Positions 1 through 8,528 of a DNA stretch of 64,000 nt are shown piece by piece. The notes beneath the pieces were generated by a model. The model saw nothing but the letters and a program-made list of their open reading frames with translations, ran no database searches and was not told the origin of the DNA. Source of the DNA: Pseudomonadota bacterium (GTDB taxonomy: Bacteria; Pseudomonadota; Alphaproteobacteria; Rhizobiales; Devosiaceae); NCBI GenBank assembly GCA_023431205.1, contig JAEYXQ010000120.1, positions 14,946-78,945 on the forward strand. The letters are read 5' to 3'. Position numbers and translations under genes: made by a program. How positions within the stretch are numbered: the stretch's first letter is position 1; each line of letters begins with the position of its first letter.

Positions 1-112
1 AATGGAGCGGGAGCGGCTCCGTGCCGGGAGGAGAGACAGCTTGCGATGAGTGCTGCCCAATAGCCGTGGTTCGCGAGCGCTCGGCCATGTTCCAACAGGA
101 GGAAACGGAAAC

Positions 113-1510
113 ATGACGTCGAATAAGTTCAACCGTCGTGACGTACTGAGAACTGGTGGTGCTGCGGGCATTGGCCTTTGGGCTGCCAGCCAGGGCCTGC
201 CCGTGTTCGGTCAGGATCAGCCCGAGGCGGATCTGCCGGAGGGTACCGCCGGCAAGCTGACTGTTATTCATCGAACCGAATATTTCGAGGCGGCGCAGAA
301 CCTGTTCCGCGAGACGGTCGCCAAGTTCGCCGCCGCAAATAGTGTCGAACTCGATATCTCGACGACCAACCCGGAAGCATTCGGGGACTTCCTCGGCAAG
401 ATGTCGGCGGCTGTCCGTGCAGGCAATCCGCCGGATCTGGCCTATACCAGCACCATCTCCATCCCGCAGATGCACCTGCTGGGGCTGCTCGAAGACGTCA
501 ACGACGTGGTCGAGGAAGCCATCAGCCGCTACGGCAACGTCATGCAGGGCATCAATGCCGAGAGCATCGGCAAGATCGATGGCCGCTGGGTCGCCGTGCC
601 CTTCATCGCCAACACGACAGGCGCCTTTTTCCGCAGCGACAAGCTGGCGGAAAAGGGTATCGACCCAGCCAGTCTGAAAACCTGGGAACAGCGGCGCGAG
701 GCGGCTCTTGCCATCTCTGATCCGGACCAGGGCTTCTACGGGTGGGGCCTCACGGTCAATCAGTCGGGCGATGGCTGGGGCGTGGCATCCGCGATTCTGA
801 ATGCCTTCGGCGGTCATTTCACCGACGAAACCGGCACCAAGGTGGCGTTCGACTCGCCGGAGACGGTTGCCGCCTTCGAGTTCATTCGCGAGACCTACGA
901 CCGCAACGGCAAATATGCCGCCATGCTGCCGCCGGGTGTCGAAAGCTGGGGCGATATCTCCAACAACGAAGCCTGGCTCGCGGGCAGCGTCGGCTACACG
1001 CACAACGCGTTCTCGCTCTACGCTGCAGCCAAGCGGGACAACAACCCCGTGTTCGCCAATACGGTGTTGCTCCCGCAACCCGAAGCCAACAACGGCGATC
1101 ACCGCAACGGTGGGGCCGTGGGTGGCTGGCTGACCATCTTCAAGGGTGCGCCCAACGCCGAACTTGCCAAGCAACTGGCCCTTGAACTGCTCGATCCTGC
1201 CAACTTCACGCCGATGTCCTCGGTGGCAGGCGGCCTGTTCATGCCCGCCTATGAGAGCCTGTGGACGGAAGAACTCATCGCAGCCGATCCGAACTATGCG
1301 ATCATCAAGGAGCAGGTGGATATCGAGGACCCGTTCATCGGGCCGTCCTGGCCGGCAATGCCTGCTGCCCAGATCGACGCCATCCGCGCCCAGGGCGTGC
1401 TGGAACAGTCCATGGGCAACGTCATCTCCGGCCGCATGACCTCGCAGGAAGCGGTCACCGACGCTCACAACAAGATCGTCCAGATCTTCGAAGAAGGCGG
1501 CATTCTCTAG
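113..1510 (+). CDS. ABC transporter extracellular sugar-binding protein (UgpB/MalE type), probable Tat substrate
   Basis: This 465-residue protein should bind a sugar or sugar derivative in the periplasm and deliver it to the permease encoded just downstream. The N-terminus has a twin-arginine motif (R8-R9 in NRRDVLR) followed by a hydrophobic stretch ending near VFGQ, so export by Tat is likely. The body has the family-1 binding-protein look (WxxRREAALAISDPDQGFYG, NAWLAGSVGYTHNAFSLYAA-like segments). An ATG 63 bases upstream is open, but the chosen start has AGGAGG at 97-102 with ideal spacing and places the Tat signal at the terminus. The substrate is unknown; the adjacent acid-sugar dehydratase suggests a sugar acid or its glycoside. 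Confidence 0.88.
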   Translation: MTSNKFNRRDVLRTGGAAGIGLWAASQGLPVFGQDQPEADLPEGTAGKLTVIHRTEYFEAAQNLFRETVAKFAAANSVELDISTTNPEAFGDFLGKMSAAVRAGNPPDLAYTSTISIPQMHLLGLLEDVNDVVEEAISRYGNVMQGINAESIGKIDGRWVAVPFIANTTGAFFRSDKLAEKGIDPASLKTWEQRREAALAISDPDQGFYGWGLTVNQSGDGWGVASAILNAFGGHFTDETGTKVAFDSPETVAAFEFIRETYDRNGKYAAMLPPGVESWGDISNNEAWLAGSVGYTHNAFSLYAAAKRDNNPVFANTVLLPQPEANNGDHRNGGAVGGWLTIFKGAPNAELAKQLALELLDPANFTPMSSVAGGLFMPAYESLWTEELIAADPNYAIIKEQVDIEDPFIGPSWPAMPAAQIDAIRAQGVLEQSMGNVISGRMTSQEAVTDAHNKIVQIFEEGGIL

Positions 1511-1520
1511 CCTGCTTCAT

Positions 1521-1549
1521 GGCGGCGGGCGCCGATCGGCACCGCCGCC
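1521..1549 (+). promoter_or_regulatory. Intercistronic hairpin between binding protein and permease
   Basis: An 8-bp GC stem (GGCGGCGG at 1521-1528 with CCGCCGCC at 1542-1549) begins 10 bases after the binding-protein stop, and the loop contains the small palindrome GCCGATCGGC. No U-run follows. Such hairpins commonly protect the binding-protein mRNA and reduce expression of the permease; that role here is inferred. Confidence 0.55.
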
Positions 1550-1623
1550 AAACGTCACCGATGTTCGACCTTTCGGACTTGGGCCGACACCCGTGAGACG
1601 GTGTCCGCCCGATGGAGATGCAC

Positions 1624-3585
1624 ATGGATGACCGCATGAGCTTGACGATGGCGCCCGTTTCCCGCGGCCCTGGCCTCAGGAAGCGGCTGGATACAGCACT
1701 CGGGAGCGACTGGAGGGTCGGCTACCTGTTCGTGTTGCCCATGGTGCTCATCATGGCGCTCCTGATTTTCTGGCCCTTCGTTAGCGCCATCTTCATCAGC
1801 ACGACATCGCTCAACTTCCTGACTGGCGAGACCGTCAGTGTGGGGCTGCGTAACTATGAGCGGCTATGGACCAGCAGTGACTTCCTGCAGGCCATGCAGA
1901 ACACCATCCAGTTCACCTTCTGGTCGCTGAGCCTCAAATTCGTCATCGGCATGACGGTGGCCCTGATCCTCAACAGCCGGTTGCCGTTCCGCAGCCTGCT
2001 CAGCGGCATCATGCTGCTGCCCTGGATCGTGCCCGAGATCGTCACGGCGCTGGCCTGGAAGAGCATCTACGATCCGCTGTTCGGCGGGCTTAATCCCATC
2101 CTGCAGGGGGTTGGCGTCATCGATCGGCCGCTGGGCTGGCTCTCGGACCCCAACATGGCGATGGGCAGCATCATCTCGGTGAATGTCTGGAAAGGCATCC
2201 CGTTCTTCGTGCTGCTGCTGCTGGCCGGCCTCAAGGCCGTGGATCGCGAGCAGATCGAAGCGGCACAGGTGGATGGAGCCAATGCCGTCCAGCGCTTTCG
2301 CAACGTCACCTTGCCGAGCCTGCGCTACGTCATCGTGGTGACGCTGCTGCTCTCGTTCATTTCCACCTTCAACCAGTTCGGCCTGCCATTCCTGATGACG
2401 GGCGGTGGGCCAAGCGGAGCAACCAAGCTCTATTCGATCCTGGCCTACGAAAAGGCGCTCGGCTCGCTGCAATATGGACCCGGCATCGCCATCGCCTTCA
2501 GTGTGGCACCCTTGATGGCCATTCTCATCTGGCTGCTGGCGCGCTTCATGCGACAGGACGACAAGCGTGACGGCAGTTCGACCCGCGGGCCCGGCCTCAC
2601 TGACCGCCTGCTCGCAGTGTCGGTGCGACTGGTCAACATCGTCATCGACTTGGTGTTCCTGCCGATTCAACTGGTCTTTGCGGTGGTCGAGTGGCTTGTC
2701 CGCCGTGTTCGCCTCGCCTCCGGGCGGCCTGCAACCCAGCCGATCCTGCGAAAGTCAGCCCGCTCCAATGCTGGTCCCGTCGCCCGCTTCCTGGTGCTGG
2801 TGCCGTTCCTTGGTTTTGTGATCTTCCCCTTCTACTGGATCGTCACCACCTCGCTTAAGTCCACCCCGCAGATCAGCGAACGACGCTCGATCTTCTGGCC
2901 GGACCCGCCGACCATGGAGCAGTACTCCTCGTTGCTGCAGGACACGCCGTTCCTCACCTGGCTCATGAACTCGGCCTTTGTGGCCGCGCTGAGCACGGTG
3001 GTCTCCGTCGCCTTGGCCTCCCTGGCGGCCTACGCCTTGTCGCGGCTGCGGTTCCGCGGCGCAGGTCTGCTGACCACGCTGCTGCTGATCACCTATCTGC
3101 TGCCAGGTACGCTGCTGTTCATTCCGCTCTACCAGACGCTGACGAATCTGGGCGTGATCAACACTCACACGGCTCTGATCATCACCTATCCGACTTTCCT
3201 GCTGCCCTTCGCCACCTGGGTGCTGATGGGCTACTTCAGGTCTATTCCGGTGGAATTGGAGGAGGCAGCGCGTATCGATGGCGCCAGCCGGCTTTACATT
3301 TTCTGGCGGATCACCCTTCCTTTGGCGGCGCCGGCAATTCTGTCCGTGACGCTGTTCGCCTTCACCAATGCCTGGAATGAGTTCCTGTTTGCGTTTGTCT
3401 TCATCACCAGCGAGTCGCTTCGCACCCTGCCCATCGGACTGCAGTCCATGGTCGTCGGTGACATCCTGCCGTGGGGCAAGCTGATGGCTGCGTCCCTCCT
3501 CACCGCCATTCCCGTTGCAGTTCTCTACGTCTATGCGCAGCGCTTCCTGTCTGAGGGGCTGACCGTGGGGGCTGTGAAGGGATGA
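1624..3585 (+). CDS. Fused MalF-MalG type ABC sugar permease (single polypeptide)
   Basis: This 653-residue inner-membrane protein carries both permease halves of a binding-protein-dependent sugar importer, which are normally separate subunits of about 290 residues. Residues roughly 30-310 are MalF/UgpA-like, with an EAA loop starting at E212 (EAAQVDGA). Residues roughly 380-653 are MalG/UgpE-like, with a second EAA loop starting at E547 (EAARIDGA). The linker around residues 330-385 holds a further hydrophobic stretch (LVNIVIDLVFLPIQLVFAVV) and then a basic segment. The start at 1624 has GGAG six bases upstream; an in-frame ATG at 1612 lacks this. No ATPase subunit is encoded nearby. The gene overlaps the next by ATGA. 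Confidence 0.9.
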   Translation: MDDRMSLTMAPVSRGPGLRKRLDTALGSDWRVGYLFVLPMVLIMALLIFWPFVSAIFISTTSLNFLTGETVSVGLRNYERLWTSSDFLQAMQNTIQFTFWSLSLKFVIGMTVALILNSRLPFRSLLSGIMLLPWIVPEIVTALAWKSIYDPLFGGLNPILQGVGVIDRPLGWLSDPNMAMGSIISVNVWKGIPFFVLLLLAGLKAVDREQIEAAQVDGANAVQRFRNVTLPSLRYVIVVTLLLSFISTFNQFGLPFLMTGGGPSGATKLYSILAYEKALGSLQYGPGIAIAFSVAPLMAILIWLLARFMRQDDKRDGSSTRGPGLTDRLLAVSVRLVNIVIDLVFLPIQLVFAVVEWLVRRVRLASGRPATQPILRKSARSNAGPVARFLVLVPFLGFVIFPFYWIVTTSLKSTPQISERRSIFWPDPPTMEQYSSLLQDTPFLTWLMNSAFVAALSTVVSVALASLAAYALSRLRFRGAGLLTTLLLITYLLPGTLLFIPLYQTLTNLGVINTHTALIITYPTFLLPFATWVLMGYFRSIPVELEEAARIDGASRLYIFWRITLPLAAPAILSVTLFAFTNAWNEFLFAFVFITSESLRTLPIGLQSMVVGDILPWGKLMAASLLTAIPVAVLYVYAQRFLSEGLTVGAVKG

Positions 3586-4328
3586 ACGACGCTGCGCGGA
3601 TCGCGGCAGGCGCCAGCGCGCCGAAGGGCTCGGTTGCGCGCACTGCCGCCCCTTCGGCCGTTGACGCCGTAGTCCGCAAGATCCGCGCCCTCATCTCCGA
3701 TGGCGGCCTCGGGGTAGGGGACAGCCTGCCGACGGAGCGGGAACTCTGCGAGCGATTCCAGGCCAGCCGAAACACGGTGCGCGAAGCCATGCGCATCCTC
3801 AAGGCTTACGGCGTGGTATCGGTGCGCCCGAAGGTCGGCGCCACCATCATCGACCACAGGATGGAACGGGCGATCGACCTGTTCTCCTTCAACACCCTCA
3901 ACATCTCGCGGCGCACGTTTACCGACATCCAAGGTTTCCGCCGGCTCATCGAAGTGGGATCGGTGGACACGATCTTCGATCAGATGCGCGCTGAAGACAT
4001 CGCCGAGATGCGCAAGATCAATGGTCAGCTCGGCGCTGCCGGATCGATCGCCGAAGCCTCGGAGCTGGATTTTCGCTTTCACCTGCGCTTGGTGTCCATC
4101 CTGAAGAACCGCGCGGTGACGGACGTCTATCGGATCATGAAGCCGATCATCATCCGCATCATGGAGCGCGGCAAGGAACTGCAGACGTTCACGGGCGAGA
4201 CCGTGGAGCAGCACGATACCGTCGTGGATGCATTGGAGCAGCGGGACCGGATCCGCTACCAGTATGCGCTGCAGTCTCACCTGAATATCGGCATCACCGC
4301 GTTCGAGGACTGGGCTGACGAGCCCTGA
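3582..4328 (+). CDS. GntR-family transcriptional regulator, FadR/FCD subfamily
   Basis: This 248-residue regulator has an N-terminal winged helix-turn-helix (about residues 25-90, with LPTERELCERFQASRNTVRE typical of GntR) and a C-terminal all-helical FCD ligand-binding domain (about 110-240, with the conserved DFRFHLRL segment). The start overlaps the permease stop as ATGA, so it is translationally coupled to the transporter. Regulators of this class usually sense the acid or sugar-acid metabolised by neighbouring enzymes, which here would be the substrate of the downstream dehydratase. The N-terminal 20 residues are Ala-rich and not part of the fold. Confidence 0.92.
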   Translation: MNDAARIAAGASAPKGSVARTAAPSAVDAVVRKIRALISDGGLGVGDSLPTERELCERFQASRNTVREAMRILKAYGVVSVRPKVGATIIDHRMERAIDLFSFNTLNISRRTFTDIQGFRRLIEVGSVDTIFDQMRAEDIAEMRKINGQLGAAGSIAEASELDFRFHLRLVSILKNRAVTDVYRIMKPIIIRIMERGKELQTFTGETVEQHDTVVDALEQRDRIRYQYALQSHLNIGITAFEDWADEP

Positions 4329-4372
4329 GTCACGCGCTTGGATGCTGACGGAAGCCTTTGGAGGGGGAGCCG

Positions 4373-5530
4373 GTGAAGATAACGGCAGTCAAGACTGCGG
4401 CCACGGTTGGCCACTGCATGCATCTGTGGGTGCGCATCGAAACCGATGCGGGCATCACCGGCCTCGGTGAATGCGTCCATGGCGGTCATCAGGCCATTGC
4501 CATCATTCAGCGCGAACTGGCTGAAAAGCTGATCGGCCGCGATCCCTTCGCCATCGATGCCATCTTCGAAGAGATCCGGCGGAGTCTGGTGTTCGAGGGC
4601 GGCTTCGCCGGCGCCCTCATCACGGCTCTGACTGGCGTGGAGATTGCCCTGTGGGATCTCAAGGGCAAGGCGCTGAAGGTGCCGGTCTACGAACTCCTGG
4701 GCGGCAAGTTCCGGGACAACATCCGCGTCTATTGCGACTGCGAAGTTTCACCCGGCATGAACATGGACGAGGTCCAGCGTGAGGTGGACCAGGTTCTCGC
4801 CGCCGGCTTCACCGCCCTCAAGGTTGACCTCGATATCCGTGCCTACGGTCACACCGGCACGGAGACGGGCTGGTACGAGAAGGACGGCTTCAACATGACT
4901 CCCAACAAGTGGGAGCATGATCGCATGGTGCATCTGGCCGAGATGGTGGTTCAAGCCGCCGGCAAGGGCGTCGAGGTCGCGTGCGACCTGCACACCCGGC
5001 TCGACAAGCACAGCGCTATCCGCTTGGCGCGGGATCTGGAGCACCTTCAACTCATGTGGCTGGAGGAGCCGATCCCGCCCGAAAACATCGACGTCATGGC
5101 GGAGATCACCCGCTCGACCTCGACTCCGATCTGCGCCGGCGAGAACCTCTATCTGCGGCACGGCTTCCGCAAGCTGCTCGAGCAGCAGGCCGTCGACATC
5201 ATCATGCCGGACATCCCCAAGTGCGGTGGCCTGTCCGAATGCCGCAAGATCGCCGAACTCGCCGACCTCTACTCGATCCCCTTCGCACCACACAATGTGT
5301 CTTCACCAATCGGGACCATGGCGTCCGCACATGTCTGCGCCACCGTGCCGAACTTCCTGGTGCTCGAGTACCACTGGTTCCACCGCGACTATTGGTCGAC
5401 GATCACTGACGGCGGCGACATCATCACCGATGGCAAGATCAAGCTGACCGACAGGCCGGGTATCGGTCTCGAGCTCAACGAAGATGTCGCCAGGGCTCAC
5501 CAGTACCCCGGCACCACGTGGTTCGAATAG
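4373..5530 (+). CDS. Enolase-superfamily acid-sugar dehydratase (mandelate racemase / muconate lactonizing family, GalD-like)
   Basis: This 385-residue protein has the family's N-terminal capping domain (GITGLGE, then ALTGVEIALWDLKGK) and a beta/alpha barrel. Probable metal ligands are D205 (CDLHTR), E231 (WLEEP) and E257 (CAGEN), with H207 and H307 (APHNVSSP) as likely acid/base residues. This DxH pattern is seen in galactonate and other acid-sugar dehydratases. Such enzymes remove water to give 2-keto-3-deoxy acids; the exact substrate cannot be read from sequence. GTG at 4373 is chosen because a GGAGGGGGAG tract lies just upstream and the protein then begins VKITAVKT, as usual for the family. 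A TTG at 4358 is the alternative. Confidence 0.87.
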   Translation: MKITAVKTAATVGHCMHLWVRIETDAGITGLGECVHGGHQAIAIIQRELAEKLIGRDPFAIDAIFEEIRRSLVFEGGFAGALITALTGVEIALWDLKGKALKVPVYELLGGKFRDNIRVYCDCEVSPGMNMDEVQREVDQVLAAGFTALKVDLDIRAYGHTGTETGWYEKDGFNMTPNKWEHDRMVHLAEMVVQAAGKGVEVACDLHTRLDKHSAIRLARDLEHLQLMWLEEPIPPENIDVMAEITRSTSTPICAGENLYLRHGFRKLLEQQAVDIIMPDIPKCGGLSECRKIAELADLYSIPFAPHNVSSPIGTMASAHVCATVPNFLVLEYHWFHRDYWSTITDGGDIITDGKIKLTDRPGIGLELNEDVARAHQYPGTTWFE

Positions 5531-5537
5531 GCGTGCG

Positions 5538-6320
5538 CTAGGGCATGAGTTGGCCGCCATTCACCTCGATTTCTTGCCCGATGATGTAGCCGGAAAGCGA
5601 AGCGGAGGCCAAAAACAGATAGGTCCCCACGACGTCCTCCACCGTCCCGTGGCGGCCTTGCGGTATTGTGGCGAGCGCCGCGTCCATCTGCTCGGGAGTC
5701 GAGTATCGCTCGTGGAACGGGGTGGTGATCACCCCGGGCGCCACCGCGTTGACGCGTATGCCGAACGGAATGAGCTCCTTGGCCATGCCGCGGGTGACGT
5801 TGGCGACGAACGCCTTGGAGGAGCCGTATATGCCCGCGCCGCCACTTGCGCCGTTGCGGGCGGCGATCGAGGTGGTGTTGATTATGAAGCCGCCGCCCGC
5901 AGTCTTGAGGTGGGGAATAGCGGCGCCGCTTGCAGCCAGCACCGACCGACCGTTCAGGTTCATGACAGCATCGTAGTGCTCATCGGTCATCTCGGCATAG
6001 GGCAAGCGGGCCACCATGCCGCCGGCATTGTTGATAAGGCCGTCCAGCCGACCGAACACGCGGACGGTCTCCTCGACCGCCTGGCGCATGTCCACTGAAC
6101 TTCTCGCGTCAGCCCTGACCAAAGCGCACCTGCCGCCGGCCGCCGTGATTCGCTCCGCCACGTTCGCCGCCGCCTCGCTGCTCGAGTTGTAGTGGAGGCC
6201 AACCAGCGAACCCTGCGCAGCAAACGCAACCGCCAGAGCCGCACCGATCCCGGTAGAGGCACCGGTAACAAGCACCGCCTTGCCGGCGAGGTCGGGAATC
6301 ACAAGCTGCGATGTCGCCAT
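5538..6320 (-). CDS. SDR-family NAD(P)-dependent oxidoreductase
   Basis: This is a classical 260-residue short-chain dehydrogenase. The Rossmann motif TGASTGIG lies at residues 19-26, NNAG at 97-100, and the catalytic set includes S151, Y165 and K169 (YGSSK). The C-terminus ends in the usual EVNGG segment. It lies tail to tail with the acid-sugar dehydratase, seven bases apart, so the two probably serve one catabolic route by oxidising or reducing a sugar intermediate, although they are transcribed from opposite sides. AGGAGC precedes the ATG. Substrate and cofactor preference are not determined. Confidence 0.9.
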   Translation of the reverse strand: MATSQLVIPDLAGKAVLVTGASTGIGAALAVAFAAQGSLVGLHYNSSSEAAANVAERITAAGGRCALVRADARSSVDMRQAVEETVRVFGRLDGLINNAGGMVARLPYAEMTDEHYDAVMNLNGRSVLAASGAAIPHLKTAGGGFIINTTSIAARNGASGGAGIYGSSKAFVANVTRGMAKELIPFGIRVNAVAPGVITTPFHERYSTPEQMDAALATIPQGRHGTVEDVVGTYLFLASASLSGYIIGQEIEVNGGQLMP

Positions 6321-6339
6321 GGGACTGCTCCTGGTTTTG

Positions 6340-6373
6340 ACGCATGATCGCTCGAGGCGATCTCCACATGCGT
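6340..6373. promoter_or_regulatory. Nested inverted repeat upstream of the SDR gene (candidate operator)
   Basis: The outer arms ACGCAT (6340-6345) and ATGCGT (6368-6373) enclose inner arms GATCGC (6346-6351) and GCGATC (6357-6362). The element lies 20-53 bases upstream of the SDR start, where a regulator could act. The GntR protein at 3582 is the nearest candidate, but nothing in the sequence proves the link. Confidence 0.4.
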
Positions 6374-6470
6374 GACATCGCCAGCGCCTACAATACCCTT
6401 CGTGCTCCGGGCCGGCTACGTTCGGTGCCTCTATCCGCCTATGCGCCCACCGGCGGCAGCCAGCTTGTGG

Positions 6471-7469
6471 TCACACGGTCTCGGGTTCTTGCACCAGGCT
6501 CACCCCAAACTGGCTCTGCACGCCGGAGCGGATGAGGCCGCTCAGTTGCGCTACATCCTCGAACGTGGCGCCACCATAGTTGACGAGCACCAGTGCATGC
6601 CGCTCGGACACGCCGGCGCCGCCAAGGCGATAACCCTTGAACCCGGCGCGCTCGATCAGCCAGGCGGCCGAGAGCTTCACCGTGCCGTCCGCCTGCGGAT
6701 AGCGCGGCACACCGGGGATGCTGTCGGCGATGTCCGCCGAAACGATCGGATTGTGGAAGAACGACCCGACGTTACCCTGCACCCGCCAATCCGGCAGTTT
6801 GCTCTGCCGCACCGCGACCACCTGAGCGCGGATCTGCGGTGCACCGGTATCAGTAGGAAGGTGATCGATCCCGGCATAGGTGAGTACCGGCGTCCATGGC
6901 AGGGGAAGCCGCAGGCGCACCGAGGTGATCAGGTACCGCCCGGAGACTTGCTTGAAGATGCTTTGCCGGTAAGCGAACCGGCACTCGGCTGCCGTGAAGG
7001 TGACGAACCGATGCTCCGCGGTGTCATAAGCCCGTAGGGAGTGAAACCGGTCCGCCAGCTCCACTCCGTACGCGCCGATATTCTGGACTGGGGCTGCACC
7101 CACAGTTCCCGGGATGAGCGAGAGGTTCTCGAGCCCCCACAGCCCCTGGTCCACGGTCCAGCCGACCACCTCGTCCCAGTTCTCGCCGGCGGCTACCTCT
7201 ACGAGGGCAGCGCCCGCTTCCTCGCCGATGATGGTGCGGCCCATGAGGGCCATCCGGACGGCAACGCCGTCGAAGTGCGGCCGCATCACGACATTGCTTC
7301 CGCCGCCGAATACCCGCACCGGCAGCCCTGAAGCAGAGGCGGCGTCGAGCACTTGCGGTATCTGGTCCTCGTCGGTGAGCACCACCCCGAAGCTGGCGCA
7401 CGCCGGCAGCCCGAACGTGTTGTGGAGCCCGAGGTCAAAGTCCGGCGTCAGCACGGGTGATTGGATCAT
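6471..7469 (-). CDS. murB: UDP-N-acetylmuramate dehydrogenase, type I (Escherichia coli-like)
   Basis: This 332-residue cytoplasmic flavoenzyme reduces UDP-GlcNAc-enolpyruvate to UDP-MurNAc in peptidoglycan synthesis. The FAD-binding motif GGGSNV is at residues 55-60, the IPGTVGAAPVQNIGAYG segment at 119-135, the proton-donor serine in GSFFHN at S226, and the C-terminal QEPE carries the catalytic glutamate (E328 or E330). The extended insert and the VQEPE terminus mark the E. coli-type enzyme. Hyphomicrobiales usually carry a shorter type II MurB inside the division and cell wall cluster. Here the gene stands alone beside mipZ, so it could be a second copy. Confidence 0.93.
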   Translation of the reverse strand: MIQSPVLTPDFDLGLHNTFGLPACASFGVVLTDEDQIPQVLDAASASGLPVRVFGGGSNVVMRPHFDGVAVRMALMGRTIIGEEAGAALVEVAAGENWDEVVGWTVDQGLWGLENLSLIPGTVGAAPVQNIGAYGVELADRFHSLRAYDTAEHRFVTFTAAECRFAYRQSIFKQVSGRYLITSVRLRLPLPWTPVLTYAGIDHLPTDTGAPQIRAQVVAVRQSKLPDWRVQGNVGSFFHNPIVSADIADSIPGVPRYPQADGTVKLSAAWLIERAGFKGYRLGGAGVSERHALVLVNYGGATFEDVAQLSGLIRSGVQSQFGVSLVQEPETV

Positions 7470-7565
7470 GATGGAGCGCAGCTCGCGGATCGATTGCTCG
7501 GCAGGTGACGCGGGAGCGCTAGCATGACCGCCGATCGCAACACCAGTGCTGCGACCCGCGCGCCC

Positions 7566-8402
7566 TTAGGCGGAAAGCTGCAGCGGCTCCCGATGCGGCA
7601 GGTTCAGCGCCTCCACCAGCGCCCGGTACTCGTGGCGAGCATTGATATGCGACATCGACGGAGCGCCACCGAGCAGGTCAGCCTCGAGGGGGTCGAACAC
7701 CGTCATCCCGGTCAAAAAGAGCGACCGGAAGATGACGCGTTCGGCGATACCTGCAGCGACGCGGCAGCCGAGTGCCTGCGCCAGGCTGTCAACGGTTTGC
7801 TGCACGCGGCTGGCATTGTGGGAGCCGAGATTGGAGATGCGGTTCCGCACCAGCACCCAATCGATCCCGCGGCCCATCTGCTGCTGCCGCTCCGCGCGCG
7901 CCTTCTGGACATTGCGTGAATAGGGGCTGGCCTCCAGTGGCGCGCCCGTATTCGGATCGATGCGGGCGAGAACGTCCAGATCGATCATGCTGTCGTTTAT
8001 GGGAGTGATCAAAGTGTCCGCGGCGCCGTAACTGAGGCGTGCGAGATTGCCGTCGAAGCCGGGCGTGTCGATGACGACGAAGTCCACCTCATGGCACAGG
8101 CCACCCATGGCGCGGTTGAACAGGTCCAGCTCGACCTTCTGATTCTCGCGGATGGAATCCCCCCACGCGGTGGGGAGGTGGACGTGCTTCGGCATCAGTA
8201 CATCGCGCCGACTGGTGTCGGCCGTCGCTCGCCGGTTGCGCACATACCGGGTCAGCGTCTGCTGCCGGCTGTCCACGTCGATAGTGGCGACGCGATAGCC
8301 CTGATGGAGGAGGTAGACGGCCAGGTGCAGCGCAGTGGTCGACTTCCCTGACCCACCTTTTTCGTTACCGACAGCAATGATGTGCGCGCCGTCGCTGGCC
8401 AT
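7566..8402 (-). CDS. mipZ: Division-plane positioning ATPase MipZ (ParA/MinD superfamily)
   Basis: MipZ forms a gradient from the ParB-bound poles and blocks FtsZ assembly away from midcell in alphaproteobacteria. The 278-residue protein has the deviant Walker A motif NEKGGSGKST (residues 13-22, signature K15), the switch DTPGFDG, and the MipZ-typical stretches TPINDSMIDLDVL and DWVLVRNRI. Start 8402 is chosen because MipZ proteins begin a few residues before the first strand and GCGGAG lies upstream. An in-frame ATG at 8504 would add 34 unconserved residues and would place the CtrA box inside the coding sequence. Confidence 0.93.
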   Translation of the reverse strand: MASDGAHIIAVGNEKGGSGKSTTALHLAVYLLHQGYRVATIDVDSRQQTLTRYVRNRRATADTSRRDVLMPKHVHLPTAWGDSIRENQKVELDLFNRAMGGLCHEVDFVVIDTPGFDGNLARLSYGAADTLITPINDSMIDLDVLARIDPNTGAPLEASPYSRNVQKARAERQQQMGRGIDWVLVRNRISNLGSHNASRVQQTVDSLAQALGCRVAAGIAERVIFRSLFLTGMTVFDPLEADLLGGAPSMSHINARHEYRALVEALNLPHREPLQLSA

Positions 8403-8455
8403 GTCTCGACTCCGCTCGGAGGTTGAACTCTCCCCAGCATCAACGGATTTCATGG

Positions 8456-8471
8456 TTAATACGGACTTAAC
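8456..8471. promoter_or_regulatory. CtrA binding site (full TTAA-N7-TTAAC)
   Basis: TTAATACGGACTTAAC on the plus strand is a perfect match to the CtrA consensus. The minus strand also reads TTAA-N7-TTAAC. The site centre is about 60 bases upstream of the chosen mipZ start, which suggests cell-cycle control of mipZ. The consensus is known from Caulobacter and related genera; binding here is inferred. Confidence 0.7.
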
Positions 8472-8528
8472 GGCGTCTCGGTTGGCCGAATTTGCAGTGA
8501 ACAACGGGGAGCCAAGTGACAGAGGCTG

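Noticed and set aside
5484..6098. Plus-strand frame of about 200 codons over the SDR gene
   Set aside because: Antisense to a complete SDR with Rossmann and Ser-Tyr-Lys motifs.
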